The position numbers and the translations under genes were made by a program. From Calditrichia bacterium (GTDB lineage Bacteria; Calditrichota; Calditrichia; JAJRVZ01), in contig DAOWAQ010000170.1 of NCBI GenBank assembly GCA_030634505.1, forward strand, positions 1 to 5,002: DNA of 5,002 bases, read 5' to 3'. Each line of letters begins with the position of its first letter. Position 1 is the stretch's first letter. Below are positions 1-5,002 of the stretch, piece after piece. The notes beneath the pieces are model-generated. The model saw only the letters and a list, made by a program, of their open reading frames with translations, had not been told where the DNA came from and ran no database searches.

Positions 1-1746
1 AAAGTTCATGCAAAAAACAAGAAAAGTGCTTTGAATTTATTGCATTATTTGGCGCTGCGTCATAATGATATTAGTGATTTACAAAATAATCTTGGAAAAC
101 TGGGTGTGTCTAGATTAGGTCGGGCTGAAAGCCATGTTATGCACAGCATACTTTCCGTGAAAAACATATTGCGATCATTTAACAGGTATAGAAAACTAAG
201 TATTAACAGGGTTCCTGTCTCAATTGAAAAAGGCGCCAAAATTATTAACACTAATACTACAGCTCTACTGGGTAAAAAATTAAAAGGCAGTAAAGTTCGA
301 ATAATGGTTACGCAGCCATCAGAATCAGCAGAGGACAAAAAACTTGTTTATAAAATACTTGCCGCAGGAATGAACAGCGCCCGAATTAATTGTGCCCATG
401 ATGATACAGATGCCTGGGGAAAAATGATAAATAATATTAAAAAAGCCAGGATTAAAACAGGAAGGAATTGCAAAATATGTATGGATTTGGGTGGTCCGAA
501 ACTTCGCACCGGAATGATGAAACCCGGTCCGAAAGTGATTCATCTTCAACCAATGCGGGACGAATTAGGCAGAGTTATTTCTCCTGCTAAAGCCTGGCTA
601 GGGCCCGCAGATTTGACGCCAAAAGAAGAAATAATTCACATACCGGTAGAAAAGGGTTGGCTGAAAAAAGTAAAAAATGGGGATGCAATCAGGTTTAAAG
701 ATACGCGGGGAAAAAAGTGTTTTCTGAAAGTAGAAAATAAGTTGAATAATGGCAGATTGGTTACATGTAACGATTCAGCATATATCATAACCGGTACAAA
801 ACTGACAATTGATAAAAAACGGAAAAAAGAGCAATTAAGTACAAAAATCAGTACTCTGCAGCCATTGGAACAAAAAATCATTCTGAAACCCGGTAACACT
901 TTAATTCTTCATAAAAATGCAAAACCCGGAGAAAATACCATTTATGATGCTGATGGAAATGTTAAAAAACATGCACATATTTCCTGTACTTTGTCACAAG
1001 TATTTAAAGATGTGCAACCGGGCGAATCTTTACTATTGGATGACGGTAAAATAGAGGGAAGAATAGTTAAAGTCAGCAAAAAAGAGATTCATGTAGAAGT
1101 GATTCAGGCAAAAGAAGAGGGCACAAAACTTAAAGCGGATAAAGGCATCAATTTGCCGCAGAGTAAATTAAACATCAGCGGATTAACTGAAAAAGACAGA
1201 GAAGATTTAAAATTTGTAGCGAAATATGCCGATGTGGTAAACCTGTCATTTGTTAATTCAACTGAGGATGTTTATGATTTATTTAATGAATTAAAGAATT
1301 TGAATGCCCCAAATCTTGGAATCATTTATAAAATTGAAACACAGAGTGGATTTAAAAATCTACCCGGAATTCTTTTGACAGCTATGCAATCCTACCCGCT
1401 TGGAGTTATGATTGCTCGTGGTGATTTAGCGATTGAGGGCGGTTGGCAGAATTTAGCGGGCATGCAGGAAGAAATTATGCGATTGTGTGAAGCGGCACAT
1501 GTGCCAATTATTTGGGCAACCCAGGTGCTGGAAACTTTATCAAAAAAAGGAATACCGTCTCGGGCAGAAATCACCGATGCTGCCGCAGCACAACAAGCAG
1601 AGTGTGTTATGTTGAATAAAGGCCCACACATCGTTCATACAATTAAATTACTTGATACAATAATGGAAAGCATGGAAGCTTATCACAAAAAGAAAGCGCC
1701 AATGCTGCCGAAATTGGAATCCTCGGATTATTTAAACTTTAATTAG
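1..1746 (+). CDS. Pyruvate kinase-like protein, long form lacking the C-terminal domain (5' partial)
   Basis: The frame is open from base 1 to a TAG stop at 1744-1746; the in-frame TTG at 31 has no good ribosome site and the N-terminal motif seems to begin before it, so the start lies upstream. Residues here count from base 1. About 11-55 form a helical extension (YLALR, LGRAESHV). The kinase barrel begins near 100. Family motifs visible are ARIN (127-130), GPKLRTG (165-171), LLLDDG (344-349), KGINLP (381-386), KIE (444-446), ARGD (472-475) and ATQVLE (506-511). They retain the catalytic Lys, both Mg-binding acids and the Arg/Asn of the phosphoenolpyruvate site. Between GPKLRTG and the DDG motif lie about 175 residues instead of the usual 55-60, an enlarged B-domain region. 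The chain stops about 25 residues after the barrel, so the C-terminal allosteric domain is absent. Expected reaction: phosphoenolpyruvate plus ADP to pyruvate plus ATP, in the cytosol. Family membership is clear; activity is inferred. Confidence 0.9.
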   Translation, partial: KVHAKNKKSALNLLHYLALRHNDISDLQNNLGKLGVSRLGRAESHVMHSILSVKNILRSFNRYRKLSINRVPVSIEKGAKIINTNTTALLGKKLKGSKVRIMVTQPSESAEDKKLVYKILAAGMNSARINCAHDDTDAWGKMINNIKKARIKTGRNCKICMDLGGPKLRTGMMKPGPKVIHLQPMRDELGRVISPAKAWLGPADLTPKEEIIHIPVEKGWLKKVKNGDAIRFKDTRGKKCFLKVENKLNNGRLVTCNDSAYIITGTKLTIDKKRKKEQLSTKISTLQPLEQKIILKPGNTLILHKNAKPGENTIYDADGNVKKHAHISCTLSQVFKDVQPGESLLLDDGKIEGRIVKVSKKEIHVEVIQAKEEGTKLKADKGINLPQSKLNISGLTEKDREDLKFVAKYADVVNLSFVNSTEDVYDLFNELKNLNAPNLGIIYKIETQSGFKNLPGILLTAMQSYPLGVMIARGDLAIEGGWQNLAGMQEEIMRLCEAAHVPIIWATQVLETLSKKGIPSRAEITDAAAAQQAECVMLNKGPHIVHTIKLLDTIMESMEAYHKKKAPMLPKLESSDYLNFN

Positions 1747-1754
1747 TATTAACA

Positions 1755-1823
1755 ACCACCCCTTGCCATAGGCATCCCTTCGGGAAAATCCCCTCCTTAC
1801 CAAGGAGGGGACAGAGGGGAGGT
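1755..1823 (+). repeat. GC-rich palindromic element between genes 1 and 2, probable dispersed repeat
   Basis: This is a GC-rich island in AT-rich surroundings. At its centre is a perfect 9-bp stem with a 3-base loop: cccctcctt at 1790-1798 pairs with aaggagggg at 1802-1810. The outer ends also pair: accaccccttt-like arm accacccctt (1755-1764) opposes gaggggaggt (1814-1823) with one A-A mismatch and one G-U pair. A smaller hairpin, tccc/ggga around ttc, sits at 1775-1785. Nested stems, compositional contrast and position right after a stop codon are typical of miniature dispersed repeats in intergenic DNA. No second copy occurs in this window, so the repeat nature is inferred. There is no T-run after the central stem, so it is not a classical intrinsic terminator. 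Transcribed, it would fold over the ribosome site of the downstream gene. Confidence 0.6.
1816..1823 (+). promoter_or_regulatory. Ribosome-binding site of the guanylate-kinase-like gene
   Basis: The sequence ggggaggt lies 5 bases before the ATG at 1829 and is a strong Shine-Dalgarno match. It is unusual because it is also the outer right arm of the palindromic element (pairing with accacccc at 1755-1762), so access of the ribosome could depend on RNA folding. A second SD-like string, aaggagg at 1802-1808, is 20 bases from the ATG and too far to set this start. Confidence 0.75.
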
Positions 1824-1828
1824 AAACA

Positions 1829-2575
1829 ATGAACAAAAACAGAGTCATCATATTAAGCGGTCCGTCATGTGTGGGTAAAACGCCACTAGTAAAAGCATTT
1901 TTAAAATACTATTCTGCATTAGCTGTAAAATTTCAAAAAATTGTATTATATAATAGTAGATTACCACGACCATCAGAAAGGGAAGGTGTAGATTATTATT
2001 TCAGAAATCGAAATGAAATAAATGATTTGCGTAATAAAGACAATTATATTGTGATGGAAATTCGTGAAGATTTACAAGCACTGGACATAAATGAATTATT
2101 ACAACAATTGGATAAAAATGATGTGTTATATGAAGGAAATACTTTCATTGGAAAAATGTTATTAAATCATTCTTCTTTAAAAAAAATAAAAAAACTGAGT
2201 ATTTTTATTTCGCCTTTTTCGAAAGATGAAATCACAAAATTAAAATCAGACTCCAATATTAGTGATCTGCAGAATTATATTTTTAAAACTATGAAAAACA
2301 AATTAATTGGCAGGGCAAAGAAGTTTAACCAGGAATTGACTGAAGAAGTGTTGGAAAATATAAACAAACGGGCACGAGATGCTTATTCGGAATTAAAAGA
2401 CGCCTGGATGTTTGACTACGTAATTCCCAACCATGATGGCGAAGACAATCAAAACTGGAATGAACCAATTCCACCAAATTCAGATGCATTATTTGCAGTT
2501 AAAGAATTTACTATTATACTAAAAGATGAAAATCCTGTAAGATCAGAAAAATGGAAAAGAGATTTATTAGTTTGA
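1829..2575 (+). CDS. Guanylate-kinase-like P-loop protein
   Basis: A complete 248-residue protein from ATG to TGA; the start is fixed by a strong ribosome site 5 bases upstream. The Walker A loop GPSCVGKT is at residues 11-18. The segment SRLPRPSEREGVDYYF (43-58) matches the start of the GMP-binding region of guanylate kinases, with the Ser, both Arg, the Glu and the DY.F pattern in place. After that it departs from the family: the usual YGT motif is not visible, and the corresponding stretches read REDLQALD (79-86) and EGNTFIG (102-108). The core strand IFISPFSK (125-132) is followed by roughly 25 extra residues before a lid-like helix with GR (161-162) and NKRARDAYSEL (179-189), then FDYVIPNHDGED (195-206). 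It is about 40 residues longer than E. coli Gmk (207). No signal peptide, so cytosolic. ATP-dependent nucleotide phosphorylation is likely, but GMP as substrate is uncertain. It follows the pyruvate-kinase-like gene by 82 bases and may be co-transcribed with it. Confidence 0.8.
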   Translation: MNKNRVIILSGPSCVGKTPLVKAFLKYYSALAVKFQKIVLYNSRLPRPSEREGVDYYFRNRNEINDLRNKDNYIVMEIREDLQALDINELLQQLDKNDVLYEGNTFIGKMLLNHSSLKKIKKLSIFISPFSKDEITKLKSDSNISDLQNYIFKTMKNKLIGRAKKFNQELTEEVLENINKRARDAYSELKDAWMFDYVIPNHDGEDNQNWNEPIPPNSDALFAVKEFTIILKDENPVRSEKWKRDLLV

Positions 2576-2607
2576 ATTAAATACGAACTTTATTTGATTT
2601 AGCAATT

Positions 2608-2636
2608 TGAATATTTTACTTTTCCTGCAATATTCA
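2608..2636. repeat. Short inverted repeat, possible operator or weak hairpin
   Basis: The arms tgaatatt (2608-2615) and aatattca (2629-2636) are exact inverse complements separated by 13 bases. The arms are nearly all A/T and there is no T-run after them, so this is a poor terminator. It could be a regulator site upstream of the transporter gene or a chance match in AT-rich DNA. Confidence 0.25.
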
Positions 2637-2750
2637 GTTCATACAACGCACAGCGAAACAGATATCCCAAAACGTATATAACCTTAATATTAAAATTATT
2701 AAAGTTTGATTTTGAAAAAATCACAACAATAATCACTACATATAATAAGT

Positions 2751-2755
2751 GGAGA
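2751..2755 (+). promoter_or_regulatory. Ribosome-binding site of the substrate-binding/TolC fusion gene
   Basis: The purine run ggaga is 6 bases before the ATG at 2762. It supports this start, which is also the one that gives the protein a well-formed signal peptide. Confidence 0.6.
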
Positions 2756-2761
2756 TTTAAA

Positions 2762-5002
2762 ATGATAAATAATTTTTCAAAATTGTTAGTAATAGTATTG
2801 TTTTTCATTAATGCCAATAATCAAGTCGCAATTGCTAAAGAAGACAAAGAATTTAATATAGGTGTTGTATTTGATGGACCAAGTCAACTCAATAATGTTG
2901 TTTTAAATATGGTAAAACACGAAATAGATGAACTAACAGAAGCTGAATTTTATATTAGTTTTCCTGATAACAAAATTGTTGATGGCGGGTGGAATGCCGA
3001 CAAAATTAAGTCTTTAATTGATAATTTGCTGTCAGATAGTGAGGTTGATTTTATAATTACCTTAGGGGCAATTGCATCAGATAATATTGCAAAACGAGGT
3101 GATTTACCTAAACCGGTAATCGCACCATTTATAGTTGACCCAAAAATTCAAGGAATCCCTGTTAAAAAAGGAAAAAGTGGCCTTAAAAATTTGAATTATA
3201 TTGTAGTGCCTTTTACCACGCCAAATACTTTAAAAGATTTTCTTGGTTTGGGTGAATTTAAAAATCTGGCCATATTATATAATAAGAACTATTTAGATGC
3301 GATTCCTGCTCTTGAGCAAAGGACTAAAAAAATAGCTGAAAAAATAGGTATTAATACATTTTTATTTAAAATTGAAAAATCGATTGATGAAGTTTTCAAA
3401 GATTTTCCTGCCGAAATTGAAGCTGTTTATGTCTCCCCGTTATTACATTTACCTGAAACAGATTTTACCAAACTTGTTGATGAACTAAAGAAAAGAAAAC
3501 TCCCAAGTTTTTCGATTATGGGTACAGAGGATGTTAAACGTGGAATATTAGCTACAAACCGCCCTAATATTTTTCCTCGAATTGCCAGGAGAATTGCTTT
3601 AAATATTCAGCGGATTTTGCTGGGAGAAAAACCGCATAAAATTGATGTTTATTTTGCTCCGGGTGAACAGTTAGCAATTAATATGAAAACAGCTCGAGAA
3701 ATTAATGTATACCCTAAATGGAGCGTTTTAACAGAAGCGGATCTAATTGGAGAAGAAGAGACTGAAACAGGAAGGGCTTTAGATTTGAATGCAGTGGTCA
3801 ATGAAGCTGTTAAAGAAAACTTGGATGTATTAGCTCAAAAAAGAAATTTATCTGCGACAGCAGAAAATATTGCGATTGCCAGATCCAATTTGCTACCCCA
3901 GCTAGGACTTTCTGCAATCGGAATAATGATTGATAAAGATAGAGCAAAAGCCAGCTTTGGTTCACAACCGGAACGCACTGTAACCGGATCAATTACAGCG
4001 ACACAATTAATTTATTCGGAAGCAGCTTGGGCAAATTTATCGATACAAAATTGGCTTCAAGAATCCAGAGAATTTGAACTTGAAATGCTGAAACTTGATA
4101 TAAGTTTGTCAGCTGCAAAAGCATTCCTAAATGTATTACGCGCGAAAACTTTTGAAAAAATTCAAAAGCAGAATTTAAAAAGAACAAAATCAAACTTGGA
4201 AGTCGCCAGGGTGAGAGAATCAGTTGGAAGCGCCGGACCAGCTGAAGTATATCGTTGGGAAAGTGAACTTGCAACAAATCGGAATTCTGTTATCCAGGCT
4301 ATTGCACAGTCAAATTTGGCCAGAATAGAATTAAACAGGTTATTACATCGAAATTTGGAAGAACAGTTTATTTGTATCGAAGAGAATGTTTATTCAGAGA
4401 ACTTAATGAATTCGACAAACACACTTCCCAAATATTTAGGCAATCCATATGCATTTGGAATCTTCAAAGATTTTATGGTGAAGGAAGGGTTGAAAAATTC
4501 TCCGGAATTAGCTTCCTTAAATGCAGCAATTCAGGCACAGGAAAGGGCGCTAATTTCGGCAACAAAAAAATACTGGATGCCAACACTTGCCTTACAAGCG
4601 GAATATTCTAATATTCTTTCTAAGGATGGAGCTGGCAGCGAAACTGTGTCATTTTCACCTGGATTTCCGGAAACTGATGACACAAATTGGAATATGGCTT
4701 TGAATCTGTCTTTTCCATTATTCGATGGTACATCAAAATATGCTGAAAGAAGAAAGGCTAGTAAAGAATTAGAACAACTTAGTCTGCAGTATGACGCAAT
4801 CTCTGAAAAAATTGAACAGAGAATCAGATCGTCACTATATAAAGTAGGTGCTTCGTTTGCTGCAATCAGGGAACTAAAACTTTCGGCTGAAGCAGCTGCA
4901 AAATCATTAAAGGTAGTCAAGGATGCTTATGCTCGTGGAGCCGTTTCTATTCTCGACCTTTTAGATGCTCAAAATGTAGCCCTGGTCTCGGAAGAGTTAG
5001 CC
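2762..5002 (+). CDS. Fusion of ABC-type substrate-binding domain and TolC-type outer-membrane efflux protein (3' partial)
   Basis: The frame is open for 747 codons with no stop and leaves the window. Residues 1-25 form a signal peptide: Lys7, hydrophobic core LLVIVLFF, cleavage after AIA (23-25); no lipobox Cys follows. Residues about 31-325 resemble the ABC_sub_bind (TrpX-like) periplasmic binding family, with IGVVFDGPS (33-41), ITLGAIASD (99-107), AVYVSPLL (221-228) and RRIALNIQRILLGEKP (276-291). After an acidic linker (EEETE), residues from about 340 on are an outer-membrane efflux (OEP) domain of two halves. The first runs about 340-525, with the turn VGSAGPAEVYR (488-498). The second begins near 560 with NSPEL (579-583), then LSFPLFDG (649-656) and RGAVSILDLLDAQ (725-737). 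The OEP part is about 410 residues so far, so perhaps 30-60 are missing. As a TolC-like trimer it would form an outer-membrane channel with three periplasmic binding domains. Export is likely; the ligand is unknown. Confidence 0.88.
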   Translation, partial: MINNFSKLLVIVLFFINANNQVAIAKEDKEFNIGVVFDGPSQLNNVVLNMVKHEIDELTEAEFYISFPDNKIVDGGWNADKIKSLIDNLLSDSEVDFIITLGAIASDNIAKRGDLPKPVIAPFIVDPKIQGIPVKKGKSGLKNLNYIVVPFTTPNTLKDFLGLGEFKNLAILYNKNYLDAIPALEQRTKKIAEKIGINTFLFKIEKSIDEVFKDFPAEIEAVYVSPLLHLPETDFTKLVDELKKRKLPSFSIMGTEDVKRGILATNRPNIFPRIARRIALNIQRILLGEKPHKIDVYFAPGEQLAINMKTAREINVYPKWSVLTEADLIGEEETETGRALDLNAVVNEAVKENLDVLAQKRNLSATAENIAIARSNLLPQLGLSAIGIMIDKDRAKASFGSQPERTVTGSITATQLIYSEAAWANLSIQNWLQESREFELEMLKLDISLSAAKAFLNVLRAKTFEKIQKQNLKRTKSNLEVARVRESVGSAGPAEVYRWESELATNRNSVIQAIAQSNLARIELNRLLHRNLEEQFICIEENVYSENLMNSTNTLPKYLGNPYAFGIFKDFMVKEGLKNSPELASLNAAIQAQERALISATKKYWMPTLALQAEYSNILSKDGAGSETVSFSPGFPETDDTNWNMALNLSFPLFDGTSKYAERRKASKELEQLSLQYDAISEKIEQRIRSSLYKVGASFAAIRELKLSAEAAAKSLKVVKDAYARGAVSILDLLDAQNVALVSEELA

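Larger units (their letters stand above)
2576..2761. other. AT-rich intergenic region, no gene
   Basis: This gap separates the kinase genes from the transporter gene and is large enough for a promoter. A weak sigma70-like pair is present: TTGATT (2706-2711), a 16-base spacer and AATAAT (2728-2733), giving a start near 2740 and a leader of about 22 bases. In DNA this AT-rich such matches are common, so it is only a candidate. An 8-bp inverted repeat lies at 2608-2636 and a 10-bp palindrome ttaatattaa at 2684-2693. I see no convincing terminator for the upstream gene. Confidence 0.5.

Noticed and set aside
31..33. TTG at 31 as the start of the pyruvate-kinase-like gene
   Set aside because: The frame is open to base 1, no ribosome site precedes the TTG, and the N-terminal helical motif appears to extend before it.
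1790..1810. Intrinsic terminator after the pyruvate-kinase-like gene
   Set aside because: The 9-bp stem is strong, but it is followed by acagagggg instead of a T-run.
2741..2746. Perfect TATAAT -10 box before the fusion gene
   Set aside because: Transcription would begin at about 2753, inside or after the ribosome site, and the nearest TTGAAA (2712-2717) is 23-24 bases away, too far for a normal spacer.
2599..2817. Minus-strand frame of 72 codons in the intergenic region
   Set aside because: It covers the ribosome site and signal-peptide region of the fusion gene, has low-complexity Asn/Ile/Val content from AT-rich DNA and matches no family I know.
3810..4277. Two minus-strand frames of 60 and 94 codons, and a further one at 4531-4920
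   Set aside because: They are antisense to the TolC domain, Leu/Phe/Ser-rich as expected from the complement of a real gene, and lack any known motif.
4372..4611. Plus-strand frame of 79 codons
   Set aside because: It lies wholly within the TolC domain in another frame; the long frame continues across it with recognisable family motifs.
1..5002. CRISPR arrays, tRNA or rRNA genes, insertion sequences
   Set aside because: No regularly spaced repeats, tRNA-like folds, rRNA segments or transposase motifs were seen on either strand.

Overview
The window is AT-rich DNA carrying three genes, all on the + strand, with short gaps and no sign of a gene on the other strand. The third gene encodes an exported protein with a TolC-type outer-membrane domain, so the source is very probably a diderm (Gram-negative) bacterium. 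AT-rich composition, short Shine-Dalgarno sites and large multidomain proteins would fit groups such as Bacteroidota/Ignavibacteria/Calditrichota or related uncultured lineages, but nothing here fixes the phylum.

Layout. Bases 1-1746: 3' part of a long, unusual pyruvate-kinase-like gene whose start lies upstream of the window. It has an N-terminal helical extension, an enlarged B-domain region and no C-terminal regulatory domain, but keeps most catalytic residues. Bases 1747-1828: a GC-rich palindromic element with stem-loops whose last arm supplies the ribosome-binding site of the next gene. Bases 1829-2575: a complete guanylate-kinase-like P-loop protein with a normal ATP loop and start of the GMP site, but altered downstream motifs. 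Bases 2576-2761: AT-rich intergenic DNA with only weak signals. Bases 2762-5002: one uninterrupted reading frame running off the right edge. It has a signal peptide, then an ABC-type periplasmic substrate-binding domain, then a TolC-type outer-membrane efflux domain, all in one chain.

How they fit together. The first two genes may form a transcription unit and both encode predicted cytosolic phosphotransfer enzymes acting on nucleotides (phosphoenolpyruvate/NDP and NMP/ATP respectively). A functional link between them is only inferred. The third gene has its own leader region and probably starts an envelope transport unit; the inner-membrane partners usual for TolC proteins would be expected downstream, outside the window. 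The substrate-binding/TolC fusion is the most interesting object here.
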